From Malus domestica (Eukaryota; Streptophyta; Magnoliopsida; Rosales; Rosaceae), in contig NC_091668.1 of assembly GCF_042453785.1 (NCBI RefSeq), forward strand, positions 9,258,001-9,322,000: DNA of 64,000 nt, written 5' to 3'. The translations under genes were made by a program, and so were the position numbers. Each line of letters opens with the position of its first letter. Positions within the stretch are counted from its first letter, which is position 1. This document shows, piece after piece, positions 24,313 through 39,540 of this stretch. Below the pieces are notes generated by a model. It did not search any database. It saw only the letters and a list, made by a program, of their open reading frames with translations, and was not told the origin of the DNA.

Positions 24313-26627
24313 TGACATGCCCCAACCCCAGTATCCCCAAATATCAGGTTAGGTACGTGCTAGTCGACACCTAAAGGTGACGAAACCATTTTAAACATGC
24401 ATATAACTAAAATATAAGCAATTAGAACAATTATACCAAAGCAGGAACGTGTTCAGAGTATACAACTAACTAAGAATAATATGAAAGAACTACTAGGAAA
24501 AGATACGAACAAGGGAATGATACCTATACTGAGGAGACTCGAGGGTACCTATGCTGTAGAGTTCTGAAGCCGGGATCATGTGCCTCGATCCTAACTCATG
24601 AGGGGACGCAAAAATAGAAAAGGTGAGTGGACCAAAGTTTATAATAATAATATTAATAATAGAAAAACCGTTTTCTTTATGAACATAGTAACCCCCTATT
24701 TTGAAAACATAAATAATACTACATATAGGTTTTATAAAAACCCTAGCATGCCGCGCAAAACTTTCGTAAAACATGTACGTGTAAAACCATGTTCAAAAAT
24801 GTTGAAAACGTCGCCCGAAGGCAAATCCATAAATCTCATCAGTGAAGTACTCAACTAAAGGTATCATAGTTGCCCGAAGGCAGTACCTGTCCATCACCCC
24901 AAGGTGAAGCTGAATACTTGTGCATCACCCATAAGTGAAGCTGAATCAAATAGCATAACATCCACACCGACACTAGACGTGGCTAGTGAAGCTGTCCGAC
25001 ATCACTTTCGGCAGTGAAGCTGGGGGTATAATATATATCATAACTCACTCCTCCATCATCTGTGTCCTATGGCCATAGACATCTATACCCGTGGTGTACG
25101 GATGTGCCATATGATTACCCACTAGGTAAGTACTGAAAACATATCTCAAAATCTCAAGCCAAATCACCAAATCTCAAGGGTTCAAAATCTCATTTCATAA
25201 ATCGTATATAAAAACATATTCGTAAATCCAATGAGTTTCATATATGCAATTCCAATCATTCATATCCGCTCGTAAAAATGTAATTTCAATAAATCATAAT
25301 ATTTTGTAAAGCAACTTAATTAAATCATGGATTCTACATAAACCATAATTATAGAAATCCCGGAAACATAATATAAAACATATTAAATGCATGAAATATG
25401 AAATGCATGCTAGGCTAATATTTTACAAAAATTATAAGTTAAGAAAGGGTCCTCTCACAAGTTTTCCATTGCCCGGAAGCTGCTCGAACTATCGAGAATG
25501 TGATCACTTCCACCGATGCACCTAAACACAATTAAACGCCGTTTAATAAAACTCTACAAAAACGTTGGAATTTGGGAATACGGATGGCGGAATCAGATTC
25601 GGCATGTGAGAAACCTAAGGAGGAATCTCGGGTTTTTCCCCCACACGCCACCGCACATGGCAGCCTGTCGCCCCAACTCACCAGAAAATCAAACAACTCC
25701 AAAAATTCCTAAATTTTACAAGAATGAAGATCTTGATACGAGGAACAACTTTCATACATGTGACTAAGGCCAATTTGGCAGGGAAAAACCCTAATTTCCG
25801 TCGAACCAGTCGGAAACCTTAAGTTGGGTGTTTCTTGATTCGTCCTCAAATCGACTCCGACGCTCCAACCAATGATTGGCCATTGTTCCTGACCTTTAGG
25901 GGAGTGTTTTGGTGGTGGTAATTGAATGAAAACGTTTCACAATTGGAGGATCAACGCCTATACACCCTCGGACTCATCGATGTTCCATCGCACAATCGAG
26001 GCCTAAATCTCGTCGGGTTTGGTTGGAAATTGAAGGAAAAGTGGCGGGGAAATGATTTGGCAGTGGTGAGAGCTTTAATTTGCTCGGAAAACACCACAAA
26101 GGCTTTGGAAATGGACGCCGGCCGAACTGGATCGGGGTGAAAGAAACAAGTCAAAGGAAGAAGTTTTTGATTGGGTGTTTCCTCACCTCTCTCATTTCCC
26201 TCCATTGTCTCATTTCTGATTGAGCAGCTCATTCCTCTCCTCTCTTCTAATTAGCCAACACTCGCCCTCATTTCTTTCCTTTATTTCTTTTATCCTCCGT
26301 CTGTATCTGAATTCTTTCAATCTTGGCCACACACGTGGCATCAACTAATTTCTCCACCAAAATCTGGAGCCTTCCATATTTATGCTTAAATGACAATTTT
26401 GTCCTCAACTTCGTTCGTTAATAACTCATTCGTTATAACTCCAAATTACGATATGTTTGCACCCATGCATTCGTAACGACGAGTACTACAAGTATACGCC
26501 AAGAAAACGGATCTTACGTGACATGACACCGCAGTCAACGAAAGTCAACACTTTGCCTCGAAGGACACTTTCGTAAATTCACTTATTAAAATTATAAAAA
26601 CCGTAAAATTGGGAACGGGTCGTTACA
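24313..26627 (-). mobile_element. Solo LTR, about 2.3 kb
   Basis: The block starts TGACATGCCCCAACCCC and ends GGGTCGTTACA, so on the minus strand it runs TGTAACGACCC ... GGGCATGTCA with the TG...CA ends of an LTR. A perfect 5-bp target duplication, CTTTC, flanks it (24308-24312 and 26628-26632). I see no gag, pol, primer-binding site or second LTR, so a solo LTR left by recombination is the simplest reading; a non-autonomous LARD-like element is the alternative. Internally there are short repeated motifs (AAGTGAAGCTGAAT, CCCGAAGGCA) at 24810-25025. It sits just behind the MULE relic. Confidence 0.85.
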
Positions 26628-26632
26628 CTTTC

Positions 26633-27536
26633 AATTTTGAATGAAACTTTGGATTTAGTTATAATCCTTGCTTTGTTTCTTATTGTTTGAATGAACAACT
26701 GGTGTCAGGTCACGGTTATCCACCCCTTCTGTACCCCAAGAGGCTATGGAGACTTTCACCCTACCCGTGGCCACAGATAAACAGTTCATCTAACACTTTC
26801 AATCTCCGAGCCCACCTAGTAGGATAAGACTTTGTTGTTGTTGTTGTAGCACTTTCAATCTAACTAACTCTCTCTTAATGCAAACAACCATGGGTAGGTC
26901 AGTAGTTGGGACGAATTACAAACTTGTATTCCACATGGCATGTGCAGAGCTTAATTTCTAGTACTAGTGAACTACATAAAGGTGGCCATGAAGAGTTTAA
27001 ATGCCTCTGTGAGCCTTCCCAACCCCTAAAGGGGTGGGTTGACGTGATAAAGTCATTAGCTAGCCCTCCTTAAATTGAAAAAAAAAAAAAAGCTCTTAAT
27101 GCAAAGGTTTCAAGGATTTTTTTTTAGGAAGGAAATACTAGAATTCTTATTGATTTGATTTTGAGGAAAACACAATTTTCTTTGGAGCCTAAAATCAACT
27201 GTGCAAGATTTTCACTCTCTTTTTCAAAACTTTGAATTTGCTAGTTTTCGTCATGTCTACTATGAATTGAACTTTTACAAAATATGCATTAGCTCATCTC
27301 TATATATAAAGCCAAAACTGTTGTGAATAGTATTTTTTTGGGTCACAAGCTTCACCAAAAAATAAGTGGACAAAAATGCCCCTCAAACAAAAAAGTTCAA
27401 AAGCAATCCAAAATAATGCACCAAATAATACAGGAGTATTTTCATCATATAAACAGTGTTTTTTTAATAATTCATTCTTTTTTTATAGTTTATTTTTGGT
27501 ACAATCATTTTTTTAATTAGTACCTCACAAAGACTT
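26633..27536. other. Intergenic repeat debris
   Basis: No gene. It includes the tiny RTE tail insertion listed next and a fragment around 27010-27080 ending in an A-run that looks like an old retroposon. Confidence 0.4.
26806..26849 (+). mobile_element. 44-bp RTE LINE tail insertion with 12-bp TSD
   Basis: A 44-bp segment (CCGAGCCCACCTAGTAGGAT ... ending in five TTG repeats and TAG) matches the 3' terminus of the RTE LINE seen at 45133. It is flanked on both sides by the identical 12-mer CACTTTCAATCT (26794-26805 and 26850-26861). This is an extremely 5'-truncated retroposition event. Confidence 0.8.
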
Positions 27537-28377
27537 GCAATAATTTGATTCAATCAGTTGTTTATTAAATATTATTTTCTCTATTTTTAAACACGATCAA
27601 AACATCTTAAGAGGTGAGTAGTGTCGGTTATAAAAAAAAGGTTTTTCACACGCGCATAATAATGTGATTAAATTAGTTGTCAAATGATTGTTTTTTTTTC
27701 TTCGAACAAACAATATTATCTACACTAAGAGGAAGGGGTGGGCTTTGCCTTACAATATGCTAGCAATAATATGATTTAATCAGTTGTTTATTAAACATTA
27801 TTTTCTCTATTTTTAAACACGTTCAAAACATCTTAAGAGCACGCGTAATGCTAGTTATAAAAAATGTATTTTGCACGTGCATAATAATGTAATTCGATCA
27901 GTTGTCAAATGATTATTTTTTTTTCTTTTCGAACAAACGATATTATCTACACTAAGGAGGAGAGGTGGGCTTAGCTTCACATTGGGTTAGCAATAATGTG
28001 ATTCAATTAGTTGTTTATTAAATATTATTTTCTTTATTTTTAAACACGTTCAAAACATCTTAAGAGTCGCGTACCGCCGGTAATAAAAAAAGGCCTTTCA
28101 CACGCACACAATAATGTAATTCAATCAGTTGTATTATTTTCTCTATTTTAAACACTTAAAAGGCACGTAGTGCCAATTATAAAAAATAAAAAATAAAGGC
28201 ATTCGGCACGCGCATAATAATGTGATTTAATTAGTTGTCAAATAATCATTTTTTATTTTTTTGAACGAACGATGTTTTCTATACTAAGTGGGAGGGGTGG
28301 GCTTAGCCTCACAATGAGCTAGCAATAATGTAATTCAATTAGTTGTTTATCAAATATTATTTTCTCTATTCTTAATG
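27537..28377. repeat. Tandem array of about 226-bp units
   Basis: Units starting GCAATAAT(G/A)TGATTCAAT recur at 27537, 27763, 27990 and (partly) 28322, spacing 226-227 bp, with one rearranged unit between 28100 and 28321. Each has an A/T half containing AAACACGTTCAAAACATCTTA and a half ending in a GGGGTGGGCTTAGC-like motif. The units are non-coding and diverged by several per cent. Confidence 0.9.
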
Positions 28378-28751
28378 TAAATTCAATAGAATGTAGATGA
28401 AAATTGAAAGACCGATTTTATTATATAAATTCAGCTGTTTTTATTGGTTTATGAATGGTTTCTTCTAGCATGTTCGAATATTATTCATTTACTTCAAATA
28501 TTTGACTTTTTTTTGTCATAAAAAAAATTATTTAAGCAATCAATGCATATAAATACATTTAAAACATGTAAGACAAGCGTAGCACGCCATGGTTCAAAAA
28601 ATGCCTTCTGCACACGTGTGAGTGCATGCATGAAGACTAGTTATAGTTATGTTGTGGTTAATTATAACAGTAATATGACTCGTTTGGAAGTGTCTTTAAA
28701 TAATTGAAAATGCTTTTAGTGAAATTAATTTTAAGTTCCAAAGCACTTTAA

Positions 28752-29732
28752 GGGCGTGTTTGTTTGCCCTCCTTGGCTCTCACTGGATTGGACTAGACTA
28801 ACATCTAGTCTAATTCTGTGTTTGTTAGTATCAGGGATTAGCATTAGTGGGACTAGGAGGGACTCGTGTTCACTAACGCCTTTGCTAAAGGGTCTTAGCG
28901 AGACCCTCCAAAAACAGCTGGACTACTAAGACCAGCTTCGTTCACTCCTCTAATCCTCTGCGTGCTTCGTCGATCTCGCCCTTTCTGCTTTCAAACCCAT
29001 GGATCTCATCCTTCGCACATCAACAGTAACAACGGTCTCGCACTGCAGATGCAAGACGACGATCTCGCACTGCAAAATCAGGACAACGGTCTCAACCACA
29101 TGCTCCAACTGTAGACCAAACATCTCAACCTTTCAAAGAATTTACAAACACGAAAAAATGAAAACAGAAATTGACAAAGCAAATCAAATCAAGGGCAGAT
29201 ATAGGCTTTCCTAAAGCTCATATATGTTGCAAATCAAAGCAAATGATTGAATAAGAGAAACATCTCAACATTTCAATAGTGACGATTGAAGGAACAAAGC
29301 CAAGCAGGAACAACTTGATCAGAGGGAGAAATAACCCATCAGCTTGTTTCTAGGGAATGTGAAATTTTGCAGAAAAATTTTGCGGAAAATAGTTTTGAAG
29401 GATCTAAAATTTTGTAGAAAAAAGATGGAGAAACGAAGAACATATGACGGGGTCAAAGAGGGAGAATAGCAGAGAAGTTTCTAGGGAGAGGGAGAGTTCT
29501 TAAGAAAATGAATAATGTTGCATAATAATAAAATATTAATAAGTATGTATTTAAATATTAATAGATATGTATTAAATAATGTAATATTAAAGTTTGTTAT
29601 TATTTTGATTTTTAGTCCGACACTGCACCAAACGCTTCACTAAGTTAGTCCAGCTTAGTCTAGTCTAAACCAGTCTAGCTTAGTCCCTAAAGCTAGTCCA
29701 GTCTGAAACAGTTCGATACAACAAACGCACCC
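28752..29732. mobile_element. Second PIF/Harbinger-type non-autonomous element
   Basis: Ends are GGGCGTGTTTGTT and AACAAACGCACCC, inverted with one or two mismatches, flanked by TAA on both sides (28749-28751 and 29733-29735). Subterminal repeats of TAGTCTAGTC/TTAGTCCAG type lie at both ends. No transposase is visible; the largest frame (28999-29214) is low-complexity Ser/Thr/Cys and unconvincing. It sits inside another short element, because the flanks AAGCACTTTAA and TAAGTGTTTTT join into one AAGCACTTTAAGTG motif. Confidence 0.85.
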
Positions 29733-29735
29733 TAA

Positions 29736-30434
29736 GTGTTTTTTTTTAAGAAGCACTAGCTATGTGCTTCTTGCATAAAACACTTATAGTGCTTTTCCAA
29801 AATCTACTTGGATTTTTACTAAAGATTGGTAACAAAAATATTTACAACAAAAATACTTTAAGTTATTTTAAAAGTACATTAAAACGAGCTCATAGAGGTA
29901 TAGTCGTGATTTTTTTATATTAATTTAGTGTTTTTTTATGAAAAAAATAACTATTAAAAAATTAAGTAAATTAAAGAAAATCAAAAAATATTTATAATCT
30001 TACATAAACAAAATCGAGATTTAGGAATAATAACAAAAACAATTTAGCCCTTAAAATACGAGAAATTTTTCATTATAATAAGAACATGAATGGTACATTA
30101 CATATTTTTATATAAGTGTTTTGAAATTTTATTTTTTAAGTTATTAACTTTTTAACATACATATCTCATCATTTATATAATAACACATGATGTATCAATT
30201 CGTGTTCCGATCATACTAAAAAAATCTCTCCTAAAATATTAGGTGAAACATCGGCATCGACGGCGTGAAAAGTCAGTGAAGCAGCTTAACTGGGGAATCA
30301 GAAGAGGGAGCGGGAGAAAAAGACAAATTCGCACCTGAAGTGGCGGGTAACCTCTTAAAAACACTTCAAACTTCTCAAATCTTCCAGAGGAAAAACCCTA
30401 ACGTACCAAATCCAATTCCCACAGTGCGATAGAA
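29736..30434. other. AT-rich flank and promoter region of the cereblon-like gene
   Basis: The first part is the right half of the MITE-like sequence interrupted by the Harbinger-type element. The last 200 bp should contain the promoter and 5' leader of the following gene. No sharp TATA element stands out. Confidence 0.4.
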
Positions 30435-33400
30435 ATGGACGACGATCGAATTCTGGCGCGAGAGAGGCGGCAGATGGAGGAGATCCGACAACTCGATCTC
30501 GAAGAACTGCAGGTCGAAGAGGTCGACGAAGACGACTCCTCCGGCGACGACCGCGACGCCACGTAATCATCATTTCCCCTCTCCTCCTTGCTAACTCTTC
30601 AGAATTTCATTTCATTTGATTAATTTGGAAACTAGGGCTTCGAATTCTTCTGTGACGAGTAGCTAACTCAAGTTTGATATTTTATGTTTTTATTTGTTTT
30701 TATCAGTGTTGTTATTTGATCATATCATTTGTTATTCCTTTTTTCTATAATAACAGTAAAATTGAGATGAAATTTTGTGTTTTTATTTGATTATGTCACT
30801 AATTTGTTGAATTTGTTATGGAAATTTTGACAGTGGTGGTCGCGGCCCGTCTGATGACTATGCTTTCGATACCTTTTTGGCTTCGTTGCATACGTATCTC
30901 GGTGGTAGGTATTTGGTCTTTTGCCTGTGTTTTTATACTGATTTGTCCACAATTTTCCGTTCAAAGTGTTGATGTTTGGTTAATTTTGATTGAAACAGAG
31001 GTTGAAGACACTCATCATAGGGTGGCTTTTCTGGATGGGGGTGCCGTCTTGAAGCTCCCTATTTTTTATCTCGAAGGTTCTATCATTTTACGTTTGATTG
31101 TTAAGTAATTTCAAACTTCAGTTACTCGTTTTGGTAGCTGTTGAATTATGTTTGGCATTTTAGCGTAACTGCATTAGCCATAGGTGTAAGCCATGCGGTG
31201 CACAGTCGTATAGCCATTTTGGTAGTAAAGAAAAGTTGTTCAAGAAAATAATTGAATGTATCATGGAATAAATTGCTGGTTGAGACTGAGAGACAGTTAG
31301 ATCACTAGCTTATTGTAAAAAAGAAAGACTGTCATGTGAATGCTCTCTGTCAATAAAGTTCTTCGGGAGAGATGCTACAAGAGCCACCTCCCGTAACATC
31401 ATTGTATCTTAAGTTTTTAGTTGCTTAATAAAATTAGCTTAAAAAATCAATAGAAGCAAGTAACTGCTAGTCCTAAACGTTTTTGCCCTAATGAGCAAGT
31501 TGAATGGACTAGAAATAGAAGAGAATCAAAGTGAAGTCTGCTGTTGGTCTTGTTTTTGTCATCATTTTACTCATATTCTTGTATGTTTGTATAAAATACT
31601 TTTTTTTTTTGTTACTTAAAGAGAACTTGGTTTCTTCTACATTCTATATGCAGGAGTTGTCCTGTTCCCAGAAGCAACCCTTCCCTTAAGAGTCATTCAA
31701 CCCAGTTTTGTACTTTCTATTGAGAGAGCACTAAACCAAATTGATGCTCCTTGTACCATTGGTGTGGTAGGTGAACTCCTTGTGACAACTTTTGACTTGT
31801 TTTGCCCCTGGATTGTTACGTACTGTTTCATTGTTCTTAACCCTGAAATTTTGTTCAGATTCATGTATTCAGAGATAATGGAAGAATAAGGTTTGCAAAT
31901 GTTGGGACAACTGCAGAGGTATATTTAGTTTATTCTACTGCTCATAAGTAGAAACTGTTATTCAACCTACGCTATTTCTTTTATAACTGCTGGATTATTC
32001 AACTTTTTATATTTCTCCTTTTATAGATTCGGCAATATAGACGATTAGAGGATGGCTCACTGAATGTGGTAACTCGTGGCCAATAGAGATTTCGTCTAAG
32101 ACACCGTTGGATTGATGCGGAAGGAGCGGTTAGAAAAATTTTATGTTTGAAAGAGATTGATTGTTTGTTATCCATTTCATTTTTATTTGGTCATATTCAT
32201 TTATGTAATGTCTTATTTGGTGTGAAATTTTCATTTTTCAGCCATGTGGGGAAGTTCAAATCATCCAGGAAGATATACCATCGAGGGTCCCAAGGGATGC
32301 ATTCGGAGATTTGGCACCATTTAGTAATCCAAGAGGCCACAAATTCTCACTTAAATTGCCTTCAAATGATTCTCGTGCAAAGTCAGTTGGATCTATGGAT
32401 GTGGACAATGATTCAGAGGCAAAGTCAGATGAAAGCTTTGAGAGTACACTGTCATTCACTGAGAGAGAAATCCACCAATCTGCAATTGGTTCCTATTCTG
32501 GATCTGATACAATGGACGAATCAACAACTTCAAGTAGTGATGATGAGAAGTCACAGTTACAATTGCAATCAAAAGACTCTGATTCTTCGGCTTCATTGCA
32601 TTCGTGCCTTGAGATTAGTAATGTTGATTTGGCAAGTAGTTCCAGGTCAGACATGCAATCCAGCAAACAGGAAGAGCCAAATAAATGTTGGAGAAATATG
32701 GACTTAAATCAGTTTCGTAGAGTTCCAAGAGCATTTTGGCCCCATTGGGTATACCGCATGTATGACTCCTATTGTCTTGCTCAAAGAGCAGCAGGTATTT
32801 GACTTTACTTTGGGCTCACAATTGATGTTCGAAAAGTTGTGATCCTTAATGTATTAGAAGATATTACAACTTTATAGGACTAGAAATGAAAAAGGGTCAG
32901 GCACTTAGATAGTAAGTTTTATATGTTAATGTTAACTGAAAACATTTCATTACAGTTTCCAGATTAATTGTATAATGGATGTAAAACAACCTTAGAATAT
33001 TGTCTGAATTTGGAAGAATTACAAAGGAAAATTGCAGAATATAATTAATGCTTGACATTTCGATATTTAGTTTTATCGGGAATTGGTAGATATGCTGTGT
33101 GATGTCATGTTTGTGTGTGCATTTCTTATTTCGGGTGTCTTAACTTTTTGTAATGATCTATAGTGAATTTAATGATCTATAGTGAATTGTCTGGTGATAA
33201 TGGCAGTCATTATGCACTGTAAACAGTTATGTAATGATATTTTTTAAATGTTATAGCTAAACATTGTTGGTGCTTACTATTTATGTGTTCATTATCTTGC
33301 CATTGTTTTTGTTGCTTAGTGTCCACTATAATCTGAATTTGCAGCAGGGGAAATGATCTTGCTTTTGATCCTTTGAGGAAGCTTTTAGAATCAATATAAT

Positions 33401-34692
33401 TGTGACGTTATTTGATTCATAGAATATGCAACAAATTTTTAATCATGGTATACGTGCTAAAAATGTTTAGCATTTTGCAACATCCTTTTAATCAAATGAA
33501 AAATGGAGTTTAAGGATTCAGCTTTACAGAGTTTGTGAGTTTCTTGTATTGCAGAGATGTGGAAACAGATAGTTGGGGCACCAAGCATGGATCGTCTTGT
33601 GAAGAAGCCTGATGTTTTGTCATTTTTTATTGCTAGTAAAATTCCTGTCTCGGAAGCTACTAGGCAGGAGCTTTTGGAGATTGATGGCATTTCATATAGG
33701 CTGCGTAGAGAAATTGAGTTGCTTCACAGTTTTGATCTTATCCGGTGTAAAACATGTCAGGTAATGTACTTGCGTCAGAACACTGCATGTGTGCCTGTGT
33801 GCATGCATTCAAAAGTATATACCCTTTGCCCATTATATGTTTATTGACTTTTGTGTGTGTGTCTGTGTGTACACTCATGTTTTTGGGTACACAATGCAGA
33901 CTTTCATTGCAAGGCGGAGTAATATGCTGGTGATGTCAAGTGAAGGTCCTTTTGGTGCTTACGTGAACCCAAGTGGTTGCATTCATGAGATAATGACTCT
34001 CTACAAAGCAAATGGCTTGGCACTTATAGGGCCAGCAGTGAGTGAATACAGCTGGTTTCCTGGGTATGGACCTGTACCTTAATATTCTTCTGATTCTCTG
34101 ACCAATTTACTATCTTAAAGAACGCTAATATTTATGCATTTTCGTAAACCTTTTAGCACACTGATTGTCCTTAACTTGGTCTTTTTCCCTTTTGATGGGT
34201 TTTCAAAGCACAGAGTAATAATTTTTTTTTATAGTCTGTGTGAAATGAAAATCATAAGGATTCGAAGTTAACTCACAAAACTGTTGGAAGTTCGTAATAC
34301 TAAAACAAATAAAAACAAACGTAGATCATGATCATAAATTTTATGGAATGACTGGAACTTATCAGGTATGAATAAAATCGGTATCTAGCTGCAATATTCA
34401 CATCTTTTAAATCTCTGGAAATCTGTCACTGTATACTTGTATAGTAAGTTACTTCAAGGAAGGTTTCATAAAGCTTGATCATTATCTCTGATTTAAATGT
34501 GATTAGAATTTTAGTACTACGAAGTTGTTAAGTTGCCAGTTTGCTCACTTTTGCAGGTATGCGTGGACAGTAACAAACTGTGCCGGCTGCGAAACCCAAA
34601 TGGGTTGGCTATTTACAGCCACAAAAAAGAACTTGAAGCCGAAATTTTTTTGGGGAATTCGGAGTTCCCAAGTTTCTGATGACCTGCACTAG
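30435..34692 (+). CDS. CRBN: Cereblon-type protein (LON substrate-binding + CULT domains), interrupted by an in-frame TAG
   Basis: Substrate receptor of a CUL4-DDB1 E3 ligase by family. Ten exons: 30435-30562, 30834-30904, 30999-31076, 31654-31766, 31859-31918, 32027-32128, 32242-32794, 33555-33760, 33900-34063, 34557-34692, 1,611 bp, all phases matching. The LON N-domain covers about 68-250 (PIFYLEGVVLFPEATLPLRV across exons 3-4); a Ser/Asp-rich linker follows in exon 7. The CULT domain has zinc cysteines 433/436 (RCKTCQ) and 500/503 (NCAGCE), and cage tryptophans 489, 495, 509 with exactly the human spacing. Codon 170 (32084-32086) is TAG between TRGQ and RFRLRHRW, where the family has Gln. 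Taken literally the product stops inside the LON domain and lacks CULT. All splice sites are intact, so a very recent lesion or a base error is likely. Confidence 0.88.
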
Positions 34693-34724
34693 TAAGTCTA
34701 ATGACCTGCACTAGTAAGTCTAAT
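34681..34724 (+). repeat. 22-bp tandem duplication across the stop codon
   Basis: GACCTGCACTAGTAAGTC plus TAAT occurs twice head to tail (34681 and 34703). The first copy contains the last codons and TAG of the cereblon-like gene, the second lies in its 3' untranslated region. Confidence 0.95.
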
Positions 34725-35366
34725 GTATCTCAAACATGTAATTGCTTGCCTGAATTTACTGTTTCCATGTAACGATTTTGATTTGTATAGCTACATGTTC
34801 CTATCTGCAAATTAATAACGTTCCTCTGAATCTACATAAACGATGTACCTTGTACTCGCCAATATTCTACAATTCATATATCGGAAGTGTAGTTCTTATA
34901 TTTTTTCAGAATTCTTTCCGGGTTAAGAAACTTTGTCGATTTTTTGTTAAACTTCATCAAATTGCAAGTATTATATGTTGGATTAGTATTTTAATCATTC
35001 TGAGCTGAGTCTGGCGTTAGTTTCTCTATCGAAAACATGTTGCATCTAGAATTGGAAACAACAGTGATGCTTCTCCTTAGAAGTGATTCTGACAATCTCA
35101 AAATCACTTCCGAACAAGTCCTATGTCAAGTCATCAAATGGTAAGAGGCGTTTACAATCGATTTTGGCTCCATTTTATGGCAGAAAAATAAATATAATCT
35201 TCCTAAATTGGAAGAAAAAATAACCAAAACTTGGCAAGTTCTAGTGGAAATAAAGCTAGGAACAAAAGTGCCCTCCTACCAACAAAACAACCAAATGAAT
35301 TCAAATTACTAGTGGTAAAAAAACATGGTGGATCGTAGAAGTTGCAGACCACGAAACAGGCGGAAT
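34693..35366. other. Convergent intergenic region
   Basis: About 670 bp between two tail-to-tail genes, holding both 3' untranslated regions. Nothing else recognised. Confidence 0.6.
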
Positions 35367-39363
<3,997 letters not shown>

Positions 39364-39533
39364 CAAAGCTCCGACCTTTTTTCGATCTCCAAATCCAAAA
39401 CCCACCACTATTCTCCTCTGCAAATCACAATGCAGTCCTCCAATGAAACCCAGAAAACAAAAACAACCCAGAAACGAAAACAGGCAAAAGCTGCAAACTT
39501 TTTTGTGTTTTGCAAAACAAGAAACCTCCCACG

Positions 39534-39540
39534 TTTTATA
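39534..39540 (-). promoter_or_regulatory. TATA box of the NADP-malic enzyme gene
   Basis: The minus strand reads CCCCTATAAAACG, a textbook plant TATA box, placing the transcription start near 39505 and a 5' leader of about 140 nt. Confidence 0.7.
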
